Notes under the pieces: model-generated
The model's input: the letters and a program-made list of their open reading frames with translations, nothing else
Told to the model about the DNA's origin: nothing
Database searches by the model: none
Source: Beta vulgaris subsp. vulgaris
Taxonomy: Eukaryota; Streptophyta; Magnoliopsida; Caryophyllales; Amaranthaceae
Length of the DNA: 64,000 bases
Assembly: GCF_026745355.1 (NCBI RefSeq)
Contig: NC_079204.1
Span: 53,650,532 to 53,714,531 of the forward strand
Direction of reading: 5' to 3'
Shown: in pieces, positions 34,401 through 45,800 of the stretch
Position numbering within the stretch: position 1 is the stretch's first letter
Layout of the letters: every line of letters starts with the position of its first letter
Made by a program: the position numbers and the translations under genes

Positions 34401-34595
34401 GGTTCAGAAAAGGGTGTTAGTGTCAATTTTGTCAATTAAAAATGATATGGGTACAAAACTACCAATCTAGAAGTTAATAGAATCGAATCTATAGAACCTC
34501 ACTCAAAGCAAATTCAATGATCTTTCACACTGTTGTCTAAGGTACTAACAGGTGACAGTGAAGTGTCTCTCTCTCTCCTCTGCAAAACTCCGAAA

Positions 34596-37500
34596 ATGGG
34601 TAACTCCAAATATCAAACTTTACGACCCAAATCAAAACTCTCAAAACCGATCTTGATCCTTGCACTTTCAATATCCTTCGTTTCACTCTTATTCCTCTTT
34701 TCATCTTTCAATTCTACAACTGGGTTTTCTTTCTCTTCTCCTAAAATCATCCACCATGTCTTCAATGAATCCGCCATTGATAAAACTCAAAAGTTCTTGT
34801 ATTGGGGTTACAGAATTGATTGCCCTGGTCATCATTGTGACACTTGTGCTGGTTTAGGTCACCAGGAATCCAGCCTTCGTTGCGCCCTTGAAGAGGCCTT
34901 GTTTCTTCAAAGGTTAATTTCTAATCTTTTTTGGAAATTTTGATTTCATTTTTCATTAGAATTTGGAGTTTTTTCTGGGTTTTTTTTGGGTGTTTGTGGG
35001 TTTGGTTGAATCAAATATGGGATGATATTTTATTGTTTTAGGATCTGATGATTGTTTTGTGTTTGAAGAATGAGTTTCTTACTTTGTTTTGATTTTAAAC
35101 TGTTATATTAATGTAGGTTGTTTGTGGTTTTGTGGTGCATTATTGATTTTGATATGAGTGGGAGTTTGGAGTGTGCAAAAATGGGGGTGAATGCATTGCT
35201 TTCTTTTTTTTGAGAGGTTTTTGTAGTTTAATATATGGGATCTGAATCTTTGAATTTCCAGGTTTATTGAATTGACTGTGAATTGAAGAGTTTTTATGGT
35301 GGAGTTTAATGGTATGAGGTAATTTTGGAGTTATTCACTATATACTCGGGTGTAACTAGAGCATGGTACACCCCCTCGCATTATCCTGCGTCACATGAGC
35401 ACATGGATGTGCACATAGACGGAGAGTGCGAGAGGGTGATGTACACCTGGGTGTAGGATGCAAATTGTAGTAAATAGTAATAGTATCAATGTGGTTTTAA
35501 TCAAGCTTCAGAAACTATGTGTGTTTCCGTTGGCTGCTCGTGAATTCCTTGGGAAATAAAGGAAAAACGTGAGACAATAATCCACATTGTTGAAAATCAT
35601 AGAAGATGTTGTAACTGTGTAGATTCCTGGTAACTTAGCATGAATTGTTGAGGCAATAGATGGTTGCATGTCTGGCTTTGTGGTACTTCAATTATTATGT
35701 GTATTGCTTGCTGCTTTTATCAATCCGACCATTGCTGTCTCAAAATTGAGGGAACTCAATGTGATTGATAATATTCTAGTCTGTTCTTTTTTTGTCGGTT
35801 ATCATTTTATGTCATGTATAACTTTAGTCACCTTTTTTTTCTGTTCTTTCTCCTGGTTGACCTGTCGTTATTTCTTTTCTTTTTCTAAAGAACAAATGTT
35901 ATTTGATCTATCGAGTATTGTCAAATTTGTGATACCATGATTTCTGTTTATTTACGCTGCAGGACTTTAGTGATGCCTGCTCGGATGTGTATCAACCCAA
36001 TACACAACAAGAAAGGGATGTTGCATCAAGAAAGTCAAGCAAGTTCAGATGAGGGGTAAGTTTTTATCTCAGAGGGCTCCATATAGCATGCTTTTGATTC
36101 ATTTGCAGAACTCTGTTTTTAAATATTAGCTCTAAGATCCTCACTTGCCTTCCTCACTTGTCTGGAAAGGCAAACCTGTTTTTATGGTCAGCACTCATCA
36201 GGTTGTGATGGTAACTGCAACCAATCTTGCTTCAGGGGAATCTAAACCTGTTTGCGATGTCTTCTAGATGGATGGCTACCTCCTGTGCTATGGATTCTTT
36301 GTACGACTTGGACCTTATATCCAACAAGATACCTGTGATTTTGGACAATTCAGAAATGTGGCACCAGGTTTTATCAACTGGTATGAAACTGGGCGCCAGA
36401 GGTGTAGCTCACGTGAAAAGAATTAGCCGAGTTGAACTCAAGGAGGATCCTCAATATGCAAACCTCTTGCTTATAAATCGAACTGCAAGTCCTTTAGCAT
36501 GGTACTAAGACTTAAATTCTGAATTCTTTCTATGTGTAAAATCTGTTAAATTACTGTGATGTTTTTTTTTTTTTTTTGTATCTTTTGCTATTCTTCTGTA
36601 ATTTCTTTTAGTGGCATCTATGTGGAATTTAATTGTGTTATTATTGCTTTCTGGAAGAAATGCAGGTTTGTGGAATGCAAGGATAGGTTGAACCATAGTG
36701 CTGTTGCTTTGCCATATACTTTTCTTCCATCAATGGCAGCCAAGAAACTTAGAGAGGCTGCGGATAAGGTATGCATAAGTTCCTTGTTTAATTTCCCTAC
36801 TGTTGCTGGCTGTCCATGGTTACATTATGATAAAACTTGATACAATTGCTTATTGGGGTCAAATTGCTTTGTTGTGGTCTTTGTGGACCGAGTTCTGTTG
36901 AATATCAAGTGTTGCTCCTTTATAGTGGTTGATATTGCTTGAATGAATTTCATCTCAACATCCTTCCCCGCAAGTTCTATCCGAAAGTGGGAGACTCGTG
37001 CATCCCCTTTTTTTTCTAATGCTGGGAAGATTTTTTCTTCAACTTTCACGCTACACACTATGGGTTTGAGTGCTGTGTGTGGCTTCTCTACTCTGATCAA
37101 TCAATAGAAGAGTGGATTAGAGTGGTTTTGAGGCTTAACATGACAGAGCTGCCCCCAATCATTATGTTTGTGGTCTTTGTAATTACTCTAAGAGTTCTTG
37201 TTAAATATTGTTTTTAAGAACAATTGTTGTTTTGTAAGGAGAACATACATAAATCCACAAGGAGGTTTGGTGAATGATTATACGTTTGAATCATTGCTAG
37301 GCTTCAACTCAACCACAGATAAAGGATGTACTCACTCGTGACTCATGATGGAGAGTTTTTTTCTAAAAAATAAAAAAAAAAAATCAAAAGAATTAAAGTA
37401 AACAAAGTCGCTGAATTAAAGAGAGAAGGAACACTCGAAATTCTGGTAACCATAATCCACAGTTAGGGTCTTAAATTCTCAAATGTCAATTCTCTCTTGG

Positions 37501-39567
37501 AAAAGCTTAAGAGTAATGAAGACCTAAACGAAACCTCTTTATACTTAGAAGGTATTAGGAAAGTTTTGAGCTCCACAGATTGAGCGGATAGTATACTGCT
37601 TCCCTGCTTCGAGAGCTACCAAAATTTGCATGGTGAACAGGCTGTGGGCAACTTAACTTTATGTGCTAAATTGTTGCTCATTAACGATGCTTACATGATT
37701 TACTCTTCTCTTTACTCTTCAGTCATGGCTGGCTTGCTAATCCCCAACTTTCGCCACTCAAAGGCAACTCCATCATGTAAGAATTTAACTAGAAAGCTAA
37801 GAGAATTGCCAGGAAAGCTTAAATTTAGTAACCAGAAGATGGATTTGTAAATAGAAGTCCTAATATAATCTATTTATTTGTAGAAGTGTAAAAGGTAAGT
37901 ATTAGGAAGGTTTTGGTGTCCTAAAACCCCTAATTGGTTGTCTCAAAACAGCAAACTTAGGCAATCAGAGTGGCCATGTTCACATAGAGTAGGACACAGA
38001 CATCCCTTGAGTAGGCTGTTTCACTACAGAGTTGCTTGCCTCTTTGACTTTGTGCCATACCTAATGTTGAGCTCCACAAGTTAGGAGCAGAGGCTGCTTC
38101 GCTCCTATGAAAGCTGCTGTCACTTGTGGTGAACAGGTTAGGCTACGTTGGCTTTTCAAGCTAAATGTCTGCTCATTAACGAAACTGATGTGAACTAATC
38201 ATGGCTAAGGCGTTTGTTGTTGTTACGCTGATAGATTAATCAGTGTAACAACAAATTTAGCTTGAAAAATTTAGGGAATATACACTGTTGAGTGATAAAT
38301 TAATGAAATTGCCTAGGAGTCGCAACAACTAATAAATTTGTTGTTACACTGATAATTTTGTTGTTAGACTGATAATTTTGTTGTTACACTTCATATACTC
38401 CCTCTAGTTTTTTTTACTTGCTACATTGCTTTTTGCACGGTTTTCAAGATGTTTTCAACCCTTAATACCTCTTATTCCTTTTAAGTAAAAATTATAAAAT
38501 TTTGATACTGTGAATCTACATATCAAGACAAATCTAACTAACACTACACATGACTACATTTTTTGCTTATAAAAAAATCAAAATAATCGGTCAAAGTTGG
38601 TAATAGGATTTCCCAAATCAGAAACGTAGCAAGTAAAAAAAACAGAGGGAGTATAAAATTATTTGTATCTTTCTTCTCTCTTTTTATGCATATAATAGGA
38701 AGCTGTACCTTATCAATTGAAATGTACAGATAAAAGCAATGCTTGGTGACTATGATGCTATACATGTCCGCCGGGGTGATATACTAAAAAAGAGGACAGA
38801 TAGATTTGGTGTTGTGAGGAGCCGACATCCTCATGTCGAGAGAGATACAAGGCCGGAGTGTATTCTTCAAAGAATATCGAAATGGGTCCAACCTGGACGA
38901 ACCCTTTTTATTGCGTCAAACGAGAGAAAACCTGGATATTTTTCACCCCTTGGTGTCAGGTATCATGTTCTTCTTTAGCTTTCTCCGACAAATTCGTAGT
39001 ATATCTTGTGTGGATAGAAACATGTGTTTTCTCGCTCTTCAGTCTCTTGTACTACTATATTTAGACTGTCTATATGGTTTATATTAAATGATGTGTTCAC
39101 GACACGGCGTCTGTGCGTATTTGGTTTGTGACTTTTGATCTTTCTTTAAATTTGAGGAAGACTAGTTTCCTGGACATTTGTAAGTTGTTTTGACTAATAT
39201 ACCTTCATGGTTTCCAAAGCCTGACTACCATCATGGAGTATGTATGTAATTATCTTGTTGTTTTATTAATGAAGAGTGTGGCTAATATGTATTTCTCTGC
39301 CCATTTGAGATGAATGTTCTCTAAAACGAACTTTTGCTCTTTCCTATTTTCAGGTATAGATTGGCATATTCATCAAACTACAGTAGCATCGTGGATCCTG
39401 TGGTTGAGAATAACTACCAGTTGTTTATGATAGATAGGCTCATTATGATGGGAGCAAAAACGTTCATCAGTACTTTCAAGAGTGATGATGGAGAACTTAG
39501 TCTGAGTGATGATCCAAAGAAAAATACCGGGGGATGGATGAAAGTTGTTCGTACTGATAGTTGCTGA
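34596..39567 (+). CDS. O-fucosyltransferase family protein, 6 exons, 396 aa
   Basis: Plant member of the GDP-fucose protein O-fucosyltransferase-like family, expected in the Golgi as a type II membrane protein. Exons: 34596-34912, 35963-36055, 36268-36501, 36666-36768, 38730-38959, 39354-39567; all introns GT-AG with matching phases. The N-terminus MGNSKYQTLRPK is basic and is followed by one hydrophobic anchor (about residues 18-37). Then come CPGHHCDTCAGLGHQESSLR, TLVMPARMCINPIHN, SCAMDSLYDLDLIS, the signature HVRRGD (261-266, nucleotide-sugar site), FIASNER, and FMIDRLIMMGAKTFISTFKS near the C-terminus. An in-frame ATG at 34533 would add 21 residues; I prefer 34596 because the family begins just before the anchor. 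Target protein or glycan is unknown. Intron 4 is nearly 2 kb and holds a Stowaway MITE; intron 1 holds a foldback. Confidence 0.92.
35345..35450. repeat. Foldback sequence in intron 1 of the O-fucosyltransferase gene
   Basis: GTACACCCCCTCGCA (about 35370) is inverted as TGCGAGAGGGTGATGTAC (about 35426), with outer ACTCGGGTGTA / TACACCTGGGTGTA. It could be a small MITE; the ends are unclear. A related phrase, ACACTCGGGTGTACA, occurs at about 19380. Confidence 0.5.
38338..38391. repeat. 22 bp tandem repeat in intron 4 of the O-fucosyltransferase gene
   Basis: The unit TTGTTGTTACACTGATAATT is present about three times. A related inverted phrase, GTTACGCTGATAGATTAATC followed by AGTGTAACAAC, lies at about 38222-38252. 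Confidence 0.75.
38398..38651. mobile_element. Stowaway MITE in intron 4 of the O-fucosyltransferase gene
   Basis: Ends CTCCCTCTAGTTTTTTTTAC / AAAAAAAACAGAGGGAG with TA at both borders (38396-38397 and 38652-38653). Same family as 1130, 15062, 21678 and 48601. It sits only about 80 bp before exon 5; the tract between it and exon 5 (tttcttctctcttttt) still provides a polypyrimidine stretch. Confidence 0.88.
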
Positions 39568-40900
39568 AGGAAGGCGAATCATTCTCAGTATGTTCTACGC
39601 TCTTGGAGACGAAAATATAACTGATACTGTGCAGGCTTGCTCCAACATCGACGACCACGAGTTTTTGCATGACAATGGATGGATCTAATATGCAAGTGAA
39701 TTAGGGGCTCCTATCCTAAGTTTCCCCTTATAAAATTTTGTATGTCGTAATGTGATGCCATTGTAAATTTAGAATTTCTCATTTAGATCATGATTCATGT
39801 ATGGTAAAAATAGCTCCAGCTCAACATTGCCAATTGGCAACATTTTTTCTTTAGCGCGCAAAATATTTTGTGATATCATGTAAGTCAAAAGTTAAAGCAG
39901 GAGATGTCAATATAATACATCAACATCATTTCCTCTATCCTGAATTCTCTTGATTGTGTTGAGCAAATTGTTTCCTGTGCCATTTATTTGGTAGGTAGTA
40001 GATAGTAATTTGTGGGTGATAATGGTAATAAATATGTAGAAAATTTTGTGAAGAATATTTTGTGCCAGTGTTCATGACCATTACCAAAAACTTCTTTCTC
40101 TTATGAATTTTTATTATCATTCAGCCATTATCATTATAAACGTGGTATTGAGCGGTAAAGAAAGTTTTTTTTGGATAAAAAAGCATATTTGAAGAGGAAA
40201 TTGCATTGCCATGAATATTGGCATGAAACTTTTTGCTCTAAATTACATAAACTCATACCATTATAGACGTGAAGTACTAACTACCAAAAGGGTTGTTAAG
40301 AGTTTAAAATTTAGGGTGCGTTTTCTCACCATAACAATTAGTTTCAAATTTGAGAAGTTCAGATAAATTTAAACACTTTATAAAATACTACATCCCTTTC
40401 TTTTTAAGCGTAACATTTCTTTTATAAAAAGTTTTAGCACCCTCAAAATAAAAACTTTTGTTTGCCTTTTTTTTTAAACCACTACGTTTCGAGTTACGGT
40501 TTAATTTGTTTGATTGAAAATAGTCCCAAACTTTTTCCCTTTAAATTCTTTGGTACTTGTGCACTATTACTGTTTTGCACTTAAAAGAAAACTGTTGAAA
40601 TAAGTTTCAGGAATGTCTAATAAATTTAGTTTCAAACTTTAGATGAATTTAACAAAAATAAGGTGAAATAAACTTCATTAACCATCTAAAAAGTTTTTAT
40701 TTTAGGTCCATTTTTATTACTATCAAAAGATAAATTATACTCACTCCCTTCTATACTTACCATCAAAAGACAAATTTTTGGATTAGTACAAATGATGTGG
40801 TATTACTTTAGAGATTTGTACCAATCCAAAAATTTGTTTCCCATATATTTCATTAAAATAGAGAATTTCAACGAATTTGTGAGAGTAGTAAATAATTGAC
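39568..40900. other. O-fucosyltransferase 3' UTR and intergenic DNA
   Basis: No further gene. 40768-40840 forms a hairpin: CAAATTTTTGGATTAGTACAA pairs with TTGTACCAATCCAAAAATTTG around a 20-odd base loop. It lies just upstream of the probable 5' leader of the lyase gene. Around 40390 a worn MITE-like start (CATCCCTTTCTTTTTAAG) is seen. Confidence 0.5.
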
Positions 40901-40904
40901 CCAC

Positions 40905-42845
40905 ATTTCTTTTTCTTCAAAAGCTTTGCCAAACATCGTCTCCAACACTGCTGATTACTCCAAAAGCTTCAAGCTTTGTGATTCTCATGCCTTTCTAGAA
41001 ATTGGGTAATCTCTTTTTATATTTATTTTATGTATTTTTAGTTTCGCCTCTTTTCTTTTTGGGTTTATTAGAATTTGTTTACATTTTTGATACAAACATC
41101 ATCCCTTATTATAATTTTGTACTTCATGTTAAAGTTTCTTTGTTTGAAGCAGATAATTTGTTCAGTTAATCTATGAGCTAATTAGACAACGGAAAAGATG
41201 AATCCTTTTTTGTTCTCTGTACTTTTTATTGTGTGTTCATAACACGGGAAGATCAAGTAATCGAAGAATTTAATTTGATACCACTTAAAATTAGTAGTAA
41301 AACTAACATTATTGAGTGATATTGATGCTATTCATGGCTATTTGTGACGGAATTTATGTGATTGTGACTAGAAAGGGCTACTTTTCTTGATAGTTTTTTT
41401 TAAGCTGATGATGGGAATGAAGAGTAAAGTTTTGGGGAGGAGAATAAGGTTATAACTTTCAAAACTAGGTTTTTGCGTGAATAGGAATCTCGGTCATGGC
41501 GTGCAAGCATGCGACATGATGTCGGATTTAGACTGGTTGTATCAGTGGTGAATAGTAGTTTTAGTGAATTGGTTGGCTTGGATGAAGATGTGCTTAATGT
41601 TGGGGTTATTTCTTCATAAGGTGGAAGAGCCTAATTTATTTGGGCTAATGATGTTGGTTATCCATGTGGGTTATGAGTCTTAACCGATATGAGAAGGTGT
41701 GGATTCTCTTGGAAGCTTTGGGGACTCAAATAAGGGTTTATGGTTTATGAATGAGGTATGCTAGAAATGAGTAGAAGACTTACAAAAAAAAGCTAGAGAG
41801 GTGAAGAGAGAGAAGCAAAGTCGTAGGTGTGCGTACCCCATAATTTGATGTTAGGAATTGTACATCCAAACGAACTTGGATTGTCACCAAATTTTGGGAG
41901 GTTGTTCCTACATCCCATCCAAGAGCTTCATTTTCAATGGTTGGATCGTCGATCCAAGCTCCCGAAGTCTGATTTCAGCACGGTAATATTTATCTTGTTT
42001 TTCCAATATTTGGTGAGACTTGTGAAGACTTGTAGTGCCAAGGGAAAGGTAGTTCCTTGAAGATTGTGTATGCCTCTAGTTGATTCTAGAGAATACTAGA
42101 TTGTTTTACTCATTAATTATTGATTAATTATGGTGCTCATGGGCCGTGGATGTTTCCCCGTATCGGGGTTTTACAACGTATATTGCTTGTCTTCATGATT
42201 CTTGATATTTGTGTGTGTGGGCTGTTTGGTTGTGTGTGTTTGTGCTTAACTGTTCTCTTGGTAGATTAATTGGCTGGTAGTGTTGAATTCTCATCTAACA
42301 ACATAAAAGGGGAAAAGTGTGTTGTTGCTTCCGCTTGTATTTGTGTCTCTTTTCCTAACACTTAAATGTCATTGCCTGCACAAAGTCGAAGTTACTTTGA
42401 GAAACTTGAACCTCAGACGAACATGAAATCAACCTGAACCATACTTCTATATGCAGTTATCGTGCATTGTGTATAGTCTTTGATGAAGTTTGTGAACAGC
42501 TCTAAATTAATATGAGACCAAATATGAACATATCCCGATTACCTGAATTACGAGCATATCAGCATGTTAGATGCATTTAATATTCTATCTATAATTCTAA
42601 TGAAAAGGAAGGTCTCTTGTTGCTTCATTTTCATATTGGCATACATGATGTTTGCTTCAGAGATGATGAGAAGTGTTTTGACATTGGCGAAAGATAGTTG
42701 ATACAGCGCAGCTTGTTCAAATTCTGATCACTTTTACGCGAGAAAGGGGGACAACTCAAGCTTTTGGAAAAAGCAAACAGAACCCAAGCACAGAAGAGTC
42801 TTCGAGCGAGGAATGAAAGATCATTGAGTTGTTTAAATTTCTACG
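40905..42845 (+). promoter_or_regulatory. Probable 5' UTR of HMG-CoA lyase with a leader intron
   Basis: An exon-like stretch ending ...TTTCTAGAAATTGG at 41005 is followed by GTAATCTC, and a TTTGCTTCAG acceptor occurs at 42651-42660. The intervening 1.65 kb has no credible protein. The second leader exon (42661-42845) contains a short upstream frame starting ATGATGAGAAGTG that stops before the main ATG. This is inferred from splice-like signals only. Confidence 0.4.
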
Positions 42846-45800
42846 ATGTTTTTATCAAAGGTTCTGAGTAGAGCACTGTTGAGGAGGGATTTTTCATCTT
42901 CTAAGTCATTATATATGACAAGCATGGAGGACAAACTTAATATTCAGAAGGGGGCAAACATAGTAGGTGCTTTGCCAAGGAGCTTGTTGTTTGTAGGCAC
43001 TGCATCCGGGGAAGATGTAGCAACCAGCGGCAGCTATTGCAATGAATGGAGGGCCCAGCAGCTTCTCATGGCTGACAAGTGAGTGGACAAACTAGATTCT
43101 GTTTTAAGTTCCCCAAAATGGGTTCTTCGGTGAAATATGGTAATCCAGTGCTAGTAGTTCATTCCATCACCACATTTTGATGCATACATGTTTTTCTTCA
43201 CTCCTTTCTTAGAATGTTTGTCCATTATATTATATGATCAATGATGTCATGATTATGATAATTAACTCTGAAGAAATTTCTGACCCGGAAGTCAAAGCCT
43301 CATTATTTTCCTGGTTAAGAGATGTTGCATATAATGATTAAAAAAGACACACCTCTTCTTTTCTTTCAGTTCAAAATCCACTGGCTTGTCATGAAACATT
43401 GCTAATCATGTTTTAGACAATGCTGAATAATCTTGTTAGTTCAGTCTGCTGTCACTTCGGTTTCAAAATCTTCTAGTAATCTTCATAAGGGTAGTTGTAG
43501 CTTGTAACTTGTAAGTTTATCCTTTTCTGCTTTCACCCTGATCAAGAGTTATGTTGTGGCTACAATTTAGGAAAGGGTAATTTGTTTGGACTTTGGACAC
43601 TTACTGCTAATTGAAACTACCTTTTTCATACCAACATTACTTATGGCACAACTTTCATTCTATCGTTTCAAAGTTATGGTTCTTTCAATGAGTAAGCTAA
43701 TGACTCTTCCTGCCTTCCATTCTTTGATCAATCTATATCTACACTGTCATATACAAAAGGTGCTGCCTTGCACGTAGTGCTTTCACTTGGTTGCTGACTC
43801 GACTCACTGTACTGCCTTTTCTTTTAACTTGAAAAGAATATAATCTGATGAGAAAGGTGTGATCTATACCCTAATTCAAATATTCAATAGTAGAATTGAT
43901 GTTTTCTAAATTAAAGTTATATAAGTAATAGGGAGAAACCAAGGGAGAGATATATCTGACGCAAACTATATATTGTTTAATGTACAAATCAATCTTCAAA
44001 TTCAATTGTCAGGAACTTCTGTCTTTCCTTCTTTCTCTCTTCTCTTGGAGTATCACTGTATTACATCATCATAACCTTCAGTATATATAATTACAGTCCA
44101 ATTGTTTTAATTTCTCATCTATTTCTCTCTTCTTGAAGATGTAATTAGCATCCCGTGCATCACAAAGGACCAAAAACTAGTTACTCATTCTGGATTCTAT
44201 ACATAGCTATTATATTCTTAGGCATACTACTTATTCTAAAAATTCCCACCTCTTTCTTCCAGTTGTGAAATTGAAAGAATCGAAATGACGAGGAGAAATG
44301 TAGTTATGAATGTGCTGAGCTCTTCCCCTTTTGTGCACGGGAAACTGAAAGGAGCTGTATGTCCTCATTATGCATGCGCTTTACAAACTCGTCACTACAG
44401 TTCCCTATGCAATGGTGAATTCCCCAAATATAAGAACAAGGTATGTAGGGTTTAAGTTTGTACACTATTTGACCCTATAAGAATGGGCTATGCTTAATTG
44501 GACTCCTTGAGATCATGAGCTTTGTTATCCGGTAGTTGCTTAACATGTATTCTATTTCAGTGCAGCTGCTGGAAAGGATACCAAAATATGTGAAGATAGT
44601 AGAAGTGGGTCCCAGGGATGGCCTCCAAAATGAGAAAAACATTGTACCTACTGATGTAAAAATTGAGTTGATAAAGATGCTTGCATCTTCTGGTCTGCCT
44701 GTTGTTGAGGCGACTAGTTTCGTGTCACCTAAGTGGGTTCCTCAAGTAAGAAAATTTTCACTGATCCAGTTTGTTGAGATAATTCCTTATTGAGGTTTCT
44801 TATCTGATGTACTTTTTCTCTAATCATCGTTTTACTTATTTATTACAGCTTGCAGATGCAAAGTTTGTAATTCAAGCTGTTCAAAATGTACAAGGTAGTA
44901 GGTTTCCTGTATTAACTCCTAATCTTAAGGTAGCCTTTTTTCTGGGTGTGCAGACAAATTTCAGTGTGATGAGTTAAGAGTACACTTGACAGTGATATTT
45001 CATTATCCCATTTAAACAGGGTCTAGAAGCAGCTGTTGCAGCAGGTGCCAAGGAAGTAGCAGTGTTTGCTTCAGCTTCAGAGTCCTTCTCAAAATCGAAT
45101 ATTAATTGCACTGTTGAAGAGAGTCTCGCCCGATATCGCGATGTTGCTAGTGCTGCAGAAAAGCTCTCCTTACCTGTCCGTGGGTGCGTGTTGTCGTTAT
45201 GATTTATATAAGCATTTTCCTTATAAAGATTTCATGAGATTAAGTAGCTGTTTGGTAGACATGGGGAGTAGAAGTATTCATGAAATTTTAATTTACGAAA
45301 ATTAAATGCCATAATCAAATGCATGGGATTTCCAAAAAATTGTTTCCTTAGCAACGGGGAAAGTGACCTCCAATAGGAATCTCTATTTACCTAGGGGGGA
45401 TTAGGTAAGCAACTTCCTACATTTTGTGGGAAGTGGAAATTCCTAGGAAGTTTGACTTCCTACATTTTGTGGGAAGTGGAAATTCCTAGGAAGTTTGACT
45501 TCCCCCATATCACCATTTTTTGGTCAACAAAACAACTCACCTACCTTGCATTTCCTTGGAAGTTTCACTTTCCCATGTTTTCTTATGTTAACCAAACATA
45601 CACTAAGCTTGTGCTTATCATGACCCTTTTTGTTTCATGTGATGGATGGTCATGGCTACATAAGTAAAATGTTGACATGTGAGCCTTGTTATTTAACAAT
45701 CTTCTTCTTTGTCATCTCTCCAAAGTTGTCTTTGTCATTTTTTGATAATATGGCGTTGCATTTTTGTGGACATCTATAAATTATTGTTTTGTTTGTAATT

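Noticed and set aside
34533..34595. Upstream in-frame ATG for the O-fucosyltransferase protein
   Set aside because: The extra 21 residues are not typical, and the MGNSKYQ start sits directly before the membrane anchor as expected for the family; kept only as an alternative.
41827..42060. 77-codon frame between genes 3 and 4
   Set aside because: It lies in the probable leader intron of the lyase gene, with no recognisable domain.
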